Shown: one piece after another, positions 49,358 to 61,500 of the stretch
Position numbering within the stretch: the stretch's first letter is position 1
Layout: each line of letters starts with the position of its first letter
The notes under the pieces: model-generated
The model's database searches: none
The model's input: the letters and a program-made list of their open reading frames with translations, nothing else
Told to the model about the DNA's origin: nothing
Origin: Arcuatula senhousia
Lineage: Eukaryota; Mollusca; Bivalvia; Mytilida; Mytilidae
DNA: 64,000 nucleotides
Assembly (NCBI GenBank): GCA_963971305.1
Contig: CAXARO010001045.1
Span: forward strand, 1-64,000
Direction: 5' to 3'
Translations under genes and position numbers: made by a program

Positions 49358-49719
49358 AAATTCTTGGATGGATTTTTAGTGTAAGTGATATACAGAAGGC
49401 AAAAGAAGGAGAGCTTATAGGACCTGATTTAGTATCAAGTTTAACTGCAGACACTCTGTCCTACCGATTGTTAGATGATGCTGTTGATATCAGAACAATT
49501 AAAAGATTCTTCAGTGAAGAAGGATGGACTTCCTTTCTTGCCATTTTAGAGGAGAAGGAGTCATTTAATGAAATTTTGTGTACTTTTTGTAACCATGTTA
49601 AAGATTGTAATGCCATGGGAGTATTTTGTGATGGTTGCCTTTTGTGGAGCCATTTGAAATGTGTTGTTCTCAAGGCAGTGCCAAAGACAAAGTATTGGTT
49701 TTGCAGATCCTGTAGATAA
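49358..49719 (+). pseudogene. Gene A copy 2, exon 10 (PHD finger)
   Basis: Same as 26510-26871, with the full C4HC3 ligand set. Confidence 0.8.
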
Positions 49720-52351
49720 TGTTTTATGTTTTATATTGTTTTTGTCTCGCCTGCCATTTTAGTCATTGAAGGCGAGACATAGGTATTACTTTACGGCGGC
49801 GACGACAGCGACAGCGTAAACTATTTTTGTAAGACTTTTGTGGAAAATGAATTCCAAGAAAGGTATAATATCTAGGCATCTGATATTTGGTATACAGACA
49901 GTTGGGGTTATGGTCTACGCAACTGGCACCATGCCGTTTGACCCTCATCCCAATTTCATGGTTCAGCGACTCTGTGAACTTAGATGTTTTTTGGGGCCAA
50001 AAAAACCCTTTTTAAGACTTTTAAGAAAATGAATTAAGTGAAAAGTATAATTGCTAGGCATCTCATAGCTGGTATACAGACACTTTGGGTCAAGGTCTAT
50101 GCAACTGGCGCCACGCTGTTTGACCCTCACTCCATTTTCATGGTACAGTGACTCTGTGGACTTAGATGATTTTTGGGGCCAAAAAAACTCTTTGTAATAT
50201 TTTAGTGGAAAATGAATTAAATGTAAAGTATAACAGCTAGGCATCTGAAATCTGGTATACAGACACCTGGAGTTATGGTCTATGCAACTAAAACCATGTC
50301 CTGTGACCTCGACACAATTTTCATGGTTCAGTGACTCTATGGACTTAGATGATTTTTGGAACAATTAAAACTTTTGTGGAAAATAAAATAAAGTTAAAAG
50401 TATAATAGCTAGGCATCTTATATTTGGTATACAGACATTTGAGGTTTCGGTCTACACAACTGACACCACGTTATATTATGTGACCATAACCCCATTTTTA
50501 CGGTTTAGTGACTTTGTGAACTTAGATGATTTTTGGGTGGAAAATGAGTTAAGTGAAAAGTATAATATTATAGCTAGGCATCTGATATTTGGGGATTATG
50601 GTATACTTAAATGACATTACCATGTAACGTGACTTTGACCCATTTTCATGGTTGAATGACTTGGTGAATGTTAGTCTTTTTTCATTGTTTCTCAATAACC
50701 ATGGTATCTAGAACACATTTCAGACATTTTTGTGATGGTTAAATGGAATTCTGTCACCTGTCACATGACCTTGACCTTAACTTTTCTGAAGGCCCAGGTA
50801 GACATTTAATAAGTTCTGTGATGGTGCCTACAGGCGAGACATACATGTACTTTAGTGTCAACTCTTGTAATTTATATGATAGCAAAAAATCCCATGTCCT
50901 TTGCTATGTTCACATTTTGATATCTGAGGAATAACAATATAAGTCGTTGTTAATGAAATTTTATTAGGATAATATGCATCAGTGCTAGACTGTTACAGTT
51001 GTATCCCATCTTTTGACCTTGATTTGAGTTTTACCTTGAGAGACTTAATAGTTTTCATATGTATTTTTAGAAATGTTAGTTTTATAGCTTGTTGATTTTT
51101 TCTTAATAGTTTTTGTCTCGTTGTGAAGCAGAGCAGGACATAGGTGTTACTATATCAGAGATGTACTTAAGTGTTACCCGTTAACTCTTGTATATTAAAT
51201 GAATGTTGTGGGGGAAATAACAAGGAATTTAAATTTTGATGATGCCACCAGGCAAGGTATATACTTAAGGGTTAACTCGTTTGTAGAAATGAGTTGGTTC
51301 TAAATCTTTGATTAATATTAGGTTTTATCTGAGTGTAATATTACTAGTAGACAAATGTCTTTTTTTAAATATTAAGAACAGTCAGGCCATCTTTGGTTTG
51401 TAGAAATGTTTCTAGTTTTTTTGTTTGTATATAGATTTGTAGATGACCTATTTAGACTTTTCATGTTTATACTGTTAATGTAATTTAGCATTGCGCTATA
51501 AATTATAGAATATCTGATATTAAATGTTTTATGAAAACCTTAAGTTGTAAATTTATTTAGTGATTGTAGACCTATTACAGAATCTGAGCAATTGTGAAAA
51601 ACTAGTTGAAACTCAACATAAGTTTGTTAGTCTATTACCATAAAATATACTTAATCTGTAAAGTTCATCATTCTGTGTCACCAGTCTTATTGTACAAAGT
51701 TTATTGGGGTATATTTAGGAGTAACCCTATCTTTTTTTGTCTGTTCAGCTACATTTGTATGTCACATGCGCAACTGCCATATAGCACTTGATGAAACTTT
51801 TAATATAAAGGTGGTACATAATATTGAGTTGTCATTATAAAATTTCATTGCTTTCACATATTCTTGGGAGATAAAGGGACTATAGATTTTTTCAATTTTG
51901 TACACACTACTTCTCCTGATATAATAAACCACTCAATTGTCTTTAATGAAGCATTTCATGAAGACAGGAAATTTTATAGAGTGCTTGACAGATTTTGATG
52001 AAACTTTACATGAAGGAAGTTCAAGTAGATGTGCATGAAAATTGTCATTGCTCTCGGATATTCAGGGGAGATAATTGGACTTAACAGAATTTAATGAAAA
52101 TTTACATGAAGCATAATTTTCTTTTCTCTCAGATATCATTTAGGGGGGACAGGGTCCAATATGCAGGGGGGGGTGGTGTCCATCCTTTATTTTATCCAGT
52201 TGGCTCATAGTATTACTTGTTTAAATAAAAAGCTTTCTAGGCAATACTTTTTCAGCTTTTGTGTGTTGAACTGGTGTAACTCTTTGAAAATATGTTAAAG
52301 GTGTAATGCTAACAGGACAATTGTGCAGTGTACAACATAGTTTCAAATTTT

Positions 52352-52804
52352 ATTAAAAAAAAAGGAATATACTGACAGGACAAACAAAAACATGCAAATA
52401 TTTTCAGGACAAATAACAAAAAAATGCTATGTGACAGGATAGCTTAACAAATAGATAAAAGATTCTACTTGACCAATTATAGCCGGACAAATAGATAAAA
52501 AATTCTATTTGACCGGATAGCCGCACAAATAGATAAAAAATTCTATTTGACCGGATAGCCGGACAAACAGATAAAAAATTCTATTTGACTGGATAGCCGC
52601 ACAAATAGATGAAAAATTCTATTTGACCGGATAGCCGGACAAACAGATAAAAATTCTATTTGACCGGTAGCCGGACAAATAGACAAAAAATTCTATTTGA
52701 CCGGATAGCCGGACAAACAGATAAAAAATTCTATTTGACCGGATAGCCAGACAAATAGACAAAAAATTCTATTTGACCGGATAGCCGGACAAATAGACAC
52801 TGCC
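52352..52804. repeat. Right terminal array of ~39-bp palindromic units (copy 2, outer terminus of the element)
   Basis: Same array as 29505-29957. Here its last base abuts the 10-bp repeat TATATTTTAC and then unrelated flank, so this is the outer right end of the element. The outer 60 bases are the inverse match of the left end at 6255-6313. Confidence 0.88.
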
Positions 52805-52814
52805 TATATTTTAC
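52805..52814. repeat. Target site duplication, right copy (TATATTTTAC)
   Basis: Identical to 6245-6254 and in the same orientation, directly adjoining the terminal CTGCC of the element. Confidence 0.78.
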
Positions 52815-53119
52815 ACAGCTAGAGATTTGCATTTGAATAAATTTATATATTAAATGTGATTGTTTTTAAATGGAAGCATTTCCTCAATCTACAAGCTGAA
52901 AATTTTATCAGCTTACACATTTGTTATGTACATAATTTTCAAGAGAGAATTGAAACTCCTGATTTGATGCCTGTAAACCTGGTAAATATAATAAATTACA
53001 GATAAAAAATTTAAAAGATTGAGTCCATGTATACTGTCACTCAAATTGTAAAACTATGAAAGTACAAATCTATTTGATATGGCATAAATTCTCAAATTCA
53101 AATTACAATATAAAATGTG
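52815..53119. other. Right flank, AT-rich, nothing recognised
   Basis: AT-rich sequence with no supported ORF and no clear repeat. Confidence 0.5.
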
Positions 53120-54223
53120 TTAAGGTAGCACCATACAAAAGTGCTAAAATTTTATCAAAATTTTAATTTATAATTTTTTCAATACTATAAAATGTCCTTT
53201 ATCTAATGGTGCAAAAATATTTTCAGTACACCTAATAATTAATGAGCTATGGTGATGATTAAAAAATCAAAACAAATGCACATGTAATTTAAGCTGTCAA
53301 TAAACCATGGAGGTTGGTCTTATCTATAACAGCTGGAAAGTTTTATGACTTTTGACCAGTCATTTGAAGTGAAATAAGTTAAATGAATAAGATGGACAAT
53401 CAATAGTGGAAACATCTGGTCAGTGAAGGAGGAGTCTTGTCCTTTACAGTTAACAACTGACCTGAGATAAGGTCAATTTGATGTAATATTTCCCGCAAAT
53501 TCTGAATTAAGTTTAGGGGTTGTGTATTTTGGCTATATTTGATGTTTGTGTGGATGAAACTAAGGTTAATAGGTCAAATAAATGTTGATTTATGATGATC
53601 TAAGAATCCGACAGTGCTCCCATGGTAGAATCGTGTCATTTGATCTAGTAAATGGGGCTCAAAGTAGGAAATTGATATATTTTGGGGTTTTCCACTTTCA
53701 TTTTTCAAGAGAAAAGTAAAGTTTGATTGAATTTAGCTCCCACATGAGTACCCCAATGTAGCTGGTTTTTGGATATGTTATTTCAAGGTCTATTTTCAAC
53801 AAAACGGTGTCTCAGATTTTAGATTAAAGCTTCAGAAAATATTTTATGGCACATTGAATAGAGTGACCCCTTATGCAATAAAGCCTTGTACACAAAATAT
53901 TGCTTTATTGGAGAATGGAATGTGATAGGAAAATTCTGAGACACGGTTTTGAGGGTCATGCTGTGTTGATTCAGATAAAATCAATGTTAAAGAGATAGGA
54001 GAGCTAATTTCATTTGAGTCAGTTGTGTTCAAAATTTTAATTTTTAACAGTAATTCCATCTGTTATACATTATAGTTAATTTTTGTAGGTATCATCATAA
54101 AGGGTTACATTTCCTCTTTCAAATGATGTCTCATTTATTAAAATTGGTAAAATAATAAGAAAGTTATGCAAGTTTAAAGTGTGACGGTCGGACTAAAACA
54201 ACCTTTGTATGGTGCTACCTTAA
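53120..54223. mobile_element. ~1.1-kb element with TTAAGGTAGCACCATACAAA inverted ends
   Basis: Left end TTAAGGTAGCACCATACAAA and right end 'tttgtatggtgctaccttaa' are exact reverse complements over 20 bases. TTAA at both extremities is compatible with a TTAA target duplication of the piggyBac type, in which case the inverted repeat proper is GGTAGCACCATACAAA. The interior has no convincing coding region (the best ORF, 53871-54059, is unlike any transposase), so it is non-autonomous. Confidence 0.8.
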
Positions 54224-54224
54224 G

Positions 54225-57190
54225 CACGCAGCGGCTTCTCTATCTGCAATAATTTTCATTCTATAGGGCAATTGCAAAAACAGGAAAAAACGCTATTTTT
54301 AGCCATTAAAGGGCCATAGCCTCTAGAAGGGGTGATCTGACAACTTCGGCCCAATAGAGACTTTTGTACAGCTTTTTATTCTAAAGAGTTCAAGATACTT
54401 CAGATTTTTTCTATCTGTTATAGTTGCTGAGTTGTTAGCCATTTTAAGTGATTTTATCCTATGTTCTATTTTAAGTAACAGCGGCCATGTCTTTCAACAA
54501 ATCATTTCAAAATGAGGATCATTTGTTGCAAACATGTAATATATCATTCCAGAAATGTTTCAATTAAATTGGTTCAGTGGTTTCAGAGGAGAAGATTTTT
54601 GAAATTGTTAAATGATGACGACGAACAACGGACGAGGACGGACACATAGTGATGATATAAGCTCACATGGTCTATGGCCAGGTGAGCTAAAAATAGTTAA
54701 TGGATTTTTGCCTATCGGATTCCTATTTTTTTCAGGAAAAAAAGGTGGTCCGTAAAAATTATTTTGCCATTTCCTTTCAATCATCTAACAAAAACGGATT
54801 AGCGAAAAAAAACAAAAAAAAACATTTAAAATCAGATATTTTCTAGCCTTAATTTAGAAACAAAAAGAAGAGTCCGGAAAAATTCTGACAAGAATTGATA
54901 CAATTAAAAAATTGTAGAAAAAATTCAACAAGAGGCTCTCAGGAGCATGAATCGCTAACCTGGTCTTGATGTCAACCCTATGAAGACTTTTATAGAGCTA
55001 AATGAGCTGAATGTTTAAGCAAGAAAAAGCTTTAAGCAAACAAGAATATGTCCAAAAGACATAATGCCCCATCTCGCAACATTTATTTTTTCTGCAATCA
55101 CTAAATCATCATTAGGTGCACCTACCATACCAATATGTTTGCTATGGCACTTATCAGTAAGAAGGAATGGACTTAAACCATTCTTGTATAAATGGTCATT
55201 CATGCAGAGAATATAGGTCACAGACAGCATCCGAAGTATGCATTGTGCTTAGCATCACTAGGTGCACCTACCATACAAATATAGTTGATGTGGAACATGT
55301 CAGTATTAAAGTGGGAATGGACTTTAACCATTATTCTGTAAAAGTTCATCCATGCAGAAAATATAGGTCACATCCAGCTTCTGAAGTATGCATTGTGCTA
55401 AGCATAACTAGGTACACCTACCATACAAGTATAGTTGATGTGGCACTTGTCAGTAAGTGGGAATGGACTTTAACCATTATTGAGTTTATCCATGCGGAAA
55501 ATGTAGGTCACAGTCAGCATCCGAAGCATGCATTATGCTAAGCATCACTAGGTGCACATACCATACCAATATGGTTGCTATGGCACTTGTCAGTAAGAAA
55601 GAATGGAGTTTTACCATTCTTCTATAAGTGGTCATTCATGCGGAGAATATAGGTCACAGCCAGCATCCGAAGCCTGCATTGTGCTAAGCATCACTAGGTA
55701 CACCTGCCATGCAAATATGGTTGATGTGGCACTTGTCAGTAAGTGGGAATAGACTTTAACCATTCTTCTGTGAGTGGTCATTCATGCGGAAAATATAGGT
55801 CACATCCACCACTTAAAGGGATAATCTGCTTATGTTGACCCTATGAAGACTTGTAGAGCTTAATGAGCTGAATGTTTAAGCAAGAAACAGCTTTTCTCTA
55901 TCTGCAATAGTTTTCATTCTATAGGCCAAAACCACATTTTTTCACCTTTAAGGTTTAACCCCTATAAGAGGTCATCTGACAACTTCGACCCTATGGAAAC
56001 TTTTGAAAAGCTATATAAGCTGAACATTCAAGCAAGCAACATCTTTTCTCTTTCAGCAATAGTTTTCATTCTGTTGACCAAAAACATGTCAAATGCTATT
56101 TTAGGGGCCTTTCGTTATCCATATAAGGGGTCATCTGACAAATTTGACTCTATGGAGATTTTTTAGAGCTTAATGAGCTTAACAAATAAGCAAGCAATCT
56201 TTATCTTCTATAGTTTTCATTCTATAGGCCAAAACATGAAAACACGTTTATTTAGGGGCTGTTATCCCTAAAAGGGGTCATCTGACAGCTTTGACCTTTG
56301 TAAGCTTTTGTAGAGCTAAATGAGCTGAACATTAAAGCAACCAACAGCTTTTCTCTATCTGCAATAGTTTCATTCTATAGGCCAAAAACATGAAAAAAAA
56401 CTTATTTCAGGGGCTCTAACCCCTATTAGGGGTCATCTGACAACTTTTACCCTATGGAGACTTTTGTGGAGCTTAATGAGCTGAACATTAAAACAAGCAA
56501 CAACTTTTCTCTATCTACATTATAGTTTTCATTCAATTGGCCAAAAACATGAAAAAAACCTTATTTTAGGGTCTTAAACCCCTATAAGGGATCATCTGAC
56601 AAATTCGACACTATGGAGACTTTTGTAACACTAAATGAGCTCAACATTTAAGCAAGCAACAGCGTTTTTCTATTTGCAAAAGTGCTCATTCTATATAAGC
56701 CAACAAGAGGCTCACCCGATCTCTTATGCTAAAGCCTCTTACCTAGTTGGCAACATGGTCTACATGTACTTGGTAAGTAACATAAAAGAAACAAGTTAGG
56801 ATAAAAAAACACTCATACAGAGTTACAAAGCTTTTCATTTGCAAAAACCAAACAAGTAAAAATTGATTAAAAACAGTTAGAGGGGGATAACTCTTAAAAG
56901 GTTGATCTGACAATTTTGACCCTGAATCATTTTTGTAGATTTTAATGAGCTTAACAATTTTACAATGCTAACTTTCCTCTAGCTCTGACAGTTTTTAAGA
57001 TAAAGTTCAAAAGCTGTGAGAATTGTCAAATTTGATGATTTAAGGGGAAATAACTCCAATAAAGAATTGTCCCACAACTTCGACTCAAAGGGGAGTTTTG
57101 TTGAGCTGTTGATGCTGAAGAGGGATTGTTGCTTCAGATATTCTCTATCTCTTATACTTTTTAGCTATACTCAAACAAGAGTTGAATCTA
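54225..57190. repeat. Right-flank tandem modules of ~160 bp
   Basis: Repeated 'ctataaggggtcatctgaca', 'gagcttaatgagctgaac' and 'ttttctctatctgcaatagt' phrases, the same family as 2470-5560. Interrupted by a ~180-bp array at 55080-55830. Non-coding. Confidence 0.75.
55080..55830. repeat. Tandem repeat with 'cagcatccgaagcatgcatt' units
   Basis: Four to five diverged units with 'cactaggtgcacctaccata', 'tggcacttgtcagtaag' and 'ggtcattcatgcgg'. Same family as 2958-3490. The 124-residue ORF at 55167-55541 is a read-through of the array and shows the repeat in translation ('CIVLSITRCTYHT'). Confidence 0.85.
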
Positions 57191-57191
57191 A

Positions 57192-59456
57192 GTATGTCTC
57201 GCCTGTCGACATCATCACAGAACTCTTTGGAGGTCTAGCTGGGCCTTCATAAAAGTAAAGGTCAAGGCCATGTGACAAGTGATAGAATTCCATTTAACCA
57301 TTGGAATGTCTGAAGTGTTCTATATACCATAGTTATTGAGGAAAACTTAAAAAAGACTAACATTCACAAAAGTCACTGAACCATGAAAATGAGGTCAGGG
57401 TCACACAACATGGTGTCAGTTATGTAGACCAAAACCCCAAGTGTCTGTATACCAAATATCAGATGCCTAGCTATTATACCTTTCACTTAATTTATAAACC
57501 ACAAAAGTTTTAATTGTCCCAAAAGTCCACAGAGTCACTGAACCATAAAAAATGTTTCAAGGTCACAGGACATGGTATCATGCAGTTGCATAGACCATAG
57601 CTCCACGTGTCTGTATACCAGATATTAGATGCCTAGCTTTAATACTTTTCACTTAATTCACCAAAGTCTTACAAAGAGGTTTTTTCATCTAAGTTCACAG
57701 AGTCACTGAACAATGAAAATGGAGTCAAGGTCAATACCACAACCCTAAGTGTATGTATACGAGATATCAGATGCCTAGCTATCAAACTTTTTACTTAATT
57801 CATTTTCCGCAAGTCTTACAAAGAAGTTTTTTGGCCACAAAAATCATCTAAGTTCACAGAGTCGCTGAAAAAATGGGGTCAAGGTCAAACGGCATGAGGT
57901 CAGAAGCATAGACCATCACCAGAAGTGTCTGTATACCATATATCAGATGTCTAGCTATTATACTTTTCACTTAATTCATTTTCCACAAAAGTCTTACAAA
58001 GAAGTTTTTTGGCCCTAAATATTTTGCTAATAAAAAGCTACGCCGAGCGCAGCATGATACGACCGCAACATGTTGAACCCTGTACGTTGGAGGCCCAATA
58101 TGGATTGTCAAATGCTTTGGACACATGCAGCCCATGGTGGACTCACAAAGCACTTTGACGGACTTTCTATGCATATTTGAATTTTGTATTTATACCAACT
58201 TATAAGAAACTCTTATAACTGGCGTTTTTGGTCCGACTTTGACCAAGTACTTTGACGAGTAATTTCTTAACAACGGTAAGAAATATTGCAAATTTAATTG
58301 CAAAAACTCAGGTAGGGATTTTCACAAGGTTTTTGAAAATCGGACCACAAATAAAAAAAGTTGAATTTTTGAATTTTTACCCCCTCCCCCTTTTTGCAAG
58401 GTTACAATGCAGGATATATCAAAACAGTTGGCAGAATTCGTAGAGTAATTCATTAAAAAAATGAATGATCAAAATCAGATGAAAAATAACATTCTACAGA
58501 AGTTTTGTCAATAAACCCATTATAGTCCCTTTTGGTCCTTTTTTCCGTAACAGTAGGGGCTACAGACCCCAAATTCAATACCAACCTTCCTTATGTGGTG
58601 GAAAATATCATATCAAAATTTCATATCAATTGAGAAACTACAACTTAAAAGTTTAATCGCACATTCAAAGCAACACATTTAATTGGCGTTTTTGGCCCTT
58701 TTGACCCCTAATTTCTCAAAAACGGTAAGAGATATTGCAAATCTGATTGAAAAACGCAGGCACGAATTTTTACAAGGATTTCAATGAAAAAAATCGGACC
58801 ACAAATAAAAAAGTTGATTTTTTGGGGCGTGGCCAAACTTTGACCCCCATTAGCAAAATGTCACGGTGCAAGATACATAAAAACAGTTATTACATTTAGT
58901 TGACAGAATTTATTGAGGAAAACAATAAAACAAGAATGATCAAAATCAGATAAAAAATAAACATTCTACAGAAGTTTTGTCACAACAACCATTTTAGCCC
59001 TTTTTGGCCCTTTTTTTTCTGAAACGGTAGGGGCCAGAAACCCCAAATGCAATACCAACCTTCCTTTAGAGGATAGAAACATCATATCAAAATTTTATAA
59101 CAATCGGTCAATATCTACTCAAGTTATCGCACGGAAACCAAATGTCCCCAGACGACGCAGACGACGACATCGCCATAACATTATACGACCACAATTTTTT
59201 TGCGGTCGTATAAAAATCATCTAAGTTCACAGAGTCGATGAACTATGAAAATGGGGTCAGGGTCAAGCAACATGGTGCCAGTTGCGTAGACCATAACCCC
59301 AACTGTCTTTATACCAAATATCAGATGGCTAGCTATTATACTTTTCTTGTAATTCATTTTCTACAAAAGTCTTACAAAAATAGATTTCGCCGCCGCCAGA
59401 AAGTAATACCTATGTCTCGCCTTTCAGCGACTAAAGTCGCAGGCGAGACAAAAACT
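57192..59456. mobile_element. GTCTCGCC-ended element carrying a nested element
   Basis: Ends are 'gtatgtctcgcctgtcgaca' and 'gtcgcaggcgagacaaaaac', opposite in orientation to 26892-27996. Internal ~190-bp units ('accaaatatcagatgcctag', 'cacagagtcactgaacca') are split by a nested element at 58031-59215. Confidence 0.78.
58031..59215. mobile_element. ATACGACCGC element nested in the GTCTCGCC element
   Basis: Starts 'taaaaagctacgccgagcgc' then 'gatacgaccgcaacatg'. Ends 'tatacgaccacaattttttt' then 'gcggtcgtataaaaa'. Its insertion splits a host module: 'tttggccctaaatattttgc' lies left and 'tcatctaagttcacagagtc' right. No coding capacity. Confidence 0.78.
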
Positions 59457-61500
59457 ATGTTCTGGCCCCCCTGTTCTATTTTAGTAAAGGCAGCCATGTT
59501 GGTTGGTCGGCATGCACAAATTTCACAAACTTGGTAGAGGACATCCTAAAGATCTAGTTTACAAAGTTTGAAAGCAATCCCTTCAGTCGTTTCAGAGAAG
59601 AAGTTTTTAAATCAGTTAAAATTGATAGAAAAAAACAGTTAAAGGGGTATAACTCTTAAACGGTTGATCTGACTATTTTGACCCTGTATCATATATGTAG
59701 ATCTCAATGAGCTGAACAATTTTGCAATGCTTACTTTTACTCTAGCACCAAAAAAGTCCAAAAGCTGTGGAAATGGTCAGTTTTGACGATTAAGGGGAAA
59801 TAACTCCTATAAGGAGTCCTCCTACAATTTTGACTCAATGGAGAGTTTTGTAGAGCTTTTGATGCTGAACAAGGAGGGTTACTTCGGATTTTCTCTATCT
59901 GTTATACTTTTTGAGATATAAGCTAAAAGCTATGGTCTGATCCCAATGTTCTAATTTTAGTAACAGCGGCCATGTTGGTCATGCACAAATTTCACATACT
60001 TGGTAGAGGACATCCTAAAGATCAAATGTACAAAGTTTGAAAGCAATCCCTTCAGTGGTTTCAGAGAAGAAGATCTTTGAAGAAAGTTAACGGACGACGA
60101 ACGGGCATCGGACGCTTACCGATGACAATAGCTCACATGACCCTTCAGGTCAGGTGAGCTAAAAACATGAAAAAACGTTATTTGTCACCTTTAAGAGGCA
60201 TCCCCTATATCATCTGACAACTTCGAGCAAATGTGGACTTTTGTAGAACTTTTGATGTAGTAGTAGGGTGGCATCAGATTTCATCTATCTCTTATACTTT
60301 TTGATTAGCAAGCAAAAAACAGTAGTCTGACCCCCTGGTCTATTTTTAGTAACAGTGGCCACGTTTTTTGACACATCAAAAATCGAAAGAAAAGTTTGGT
60401 GCAGGACACCGTAAGGATCATTCATTAAATTCTGTTCAGTAGTTTCAGAGAAGATTTTTGAAAAATTGTTAGCGGACGACAGACAACAACAAATGGACGC
60501 CAAGTAATGGCAATAGCTCACATGAACCTTTGGTCCAGGTGAGCTAACAATATGCTTCCATGAGCCTGAATCACTCACCTGACTTAAAATGGCTAAATTT
60601 TTAACGTTATCTTAAGGGCTGAAACTCCAATAAGGGGTCATGTGACAACTTCAAACCTATGGAGACTTTTGTAGAGCTAAATGAACTGAACATCTAAGCA
60701 AGCAACAGATTTTCTCTATCTGCTATAGTTTTCATTCTATAGGCCAAAAACATGAAAAAAAACATCATTTTAGGGGCCATAGCCCCTATAAGGGGTCATC
60801 TAAAAACTTCGATCCTATGAAGACTTTTGTAGAGCTTAATGAGCTTCTCTCTATCTGCGATAGTTTTCATTCCATAGACCAAAAACATAAAAAAAAACGC
60901 TATTTTAAGAGCTGTAACCCATATAAGGGACTATCTGACAACTTCAACCCTATGGAGACTTTTGTAGAGCTAAATGAGCTGAACATTTAAGCAAGCAACA
61001 GCTTTTCTCTATCTGCAATAGTTTTCATACTATAGGGCAAAAACATGAAAAAACACTATTTTTCACCTTAAAGGGTCTGTAACCCCTATAAGGGGTCATC
61101 GGACAACTTTGACCAAATGGAGACATTTGTAGAGTTTTTGATAGGGTGGCATCAGATTTAATCTATCTCTTATACTTTTTCGTTTAGTAGTCTGACCTCC
61201 CTGGTCTATTTTTAGTAACGGCGGCCATGTTGTTCGGATGGCAGTCACCATTTATGCAATCTTGGTAGAGGACATCCCATAGATGAAGTGTGCAAAGTTT
61301 CAAAGCAATCCCTTCAGTTGTTCCTGAGGAGAAGATTTTCAAAGAAAAGTTAATGACGACGACGGATGCCAAGTGATGGCAATAGCTCACATGGACCTTC
61401 GGTCCAGGTTAGCTCAAAAAGACAAGGATGACATTGACAATGTATTCCAAATGTCAGTAATAGCTCACATGGAACTTTGGTCAGGTGAGGTAAATGATAT
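59457..61500. repeat. Right-flank interspersed modules ending 'caggtgagctaaaa'
   Basis: Several modules, each ending in an 'agctcacatgacccttcagg' / 'tcaggtgagctaaaaa'-type phrase (near 60160, 60540, 61400 and 61490) and containing 'atcccttcagtggtttcaga'. Same family as 16039-16556 inside the element. Confidence 0.75.

Larger units (their letters stand above)
31169..49719 (+). pseudogene. Gene A copy 2, lacking promoter and exon 1
   Basis: Exons 2-10 are present at 31169-31277, 31728-31959, 32523-33868, 45007-45117, 45744-45953, 46544-46609, 47688-48062, 48493-48654 and 49358-49719. They have the same splice sites and the same exon 4 frameshift as copy 1. Exon 1 and its CpG-rich promoter are missing because the duplicated segment begins inside intron 1. 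A functional message would need a new first exon or splicing from the exon 1 about 25 kb upstream across copy 1. Called a pseudogene because it is both 5'-truncated and frameshifted. Confidence 0.8.
6255..52804. mobile_element. Giant Mutator-superfamily-like DNA transposon with internal tandem duplication
   Basis: The left end begins GAACTGGCTATTTGTCCGGC. The right end, read on the minus strand, begins GGCAGTGTCTATTTGTCCGG. From CTATTTG inward the two ends align without gaps for about 52 bases with about six mismatches (6262-6313 against 52745-52796). A 10-bp direct repeat flanks the whole. The element carries two transposase-class genes: A on + (FAR1/MULE/SWIM/PHD) and B on - (Mutator-like transposase plus exonuclease), with B nested in an intron of A. 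Without the internal duplication the unit would be 23,703 bp (6255-29957). With it the span is 46,550 bp. The alternative is that A is a resident ZSWIM-type host gene and the terminal match is coincidental. I consider that less likely because the terminal repeats, the duplication and the promoter/exon 1 position all agree. Confidence 0.72.
29958..52804. repeat. Tandem duplication unit 2 (22,847 bp)
   Basis: Direct head-to-tail copy of 7111-29957. Differences seen: G/A at 8370/31217 (synonymous), 20 against 21 G at the 25440/48286 tract, and 9 against 8 G at the 29319/52166 tract. The unit ends exactly at the right terminus of the element, where the outer flank begins. Confidence 0.95.

Noticed and set aside
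7111..52804. Two allelic haplotypes mistakenly placed in tandem
   Set aside because: The copies are too similar for typical bivalve alleles, and the junction sits exactly at a transposon terminus. An assembly duplication cannot be excluded, but simple haplotig retention does not fit.
55167..55541. 124-residue ORF with repeated 'CIVLSITR.TYHT' segments
   Set aside because: It is a translation of a diverged tandem DNA repeat (also present at 2958-3490 in another frame), not a gene.
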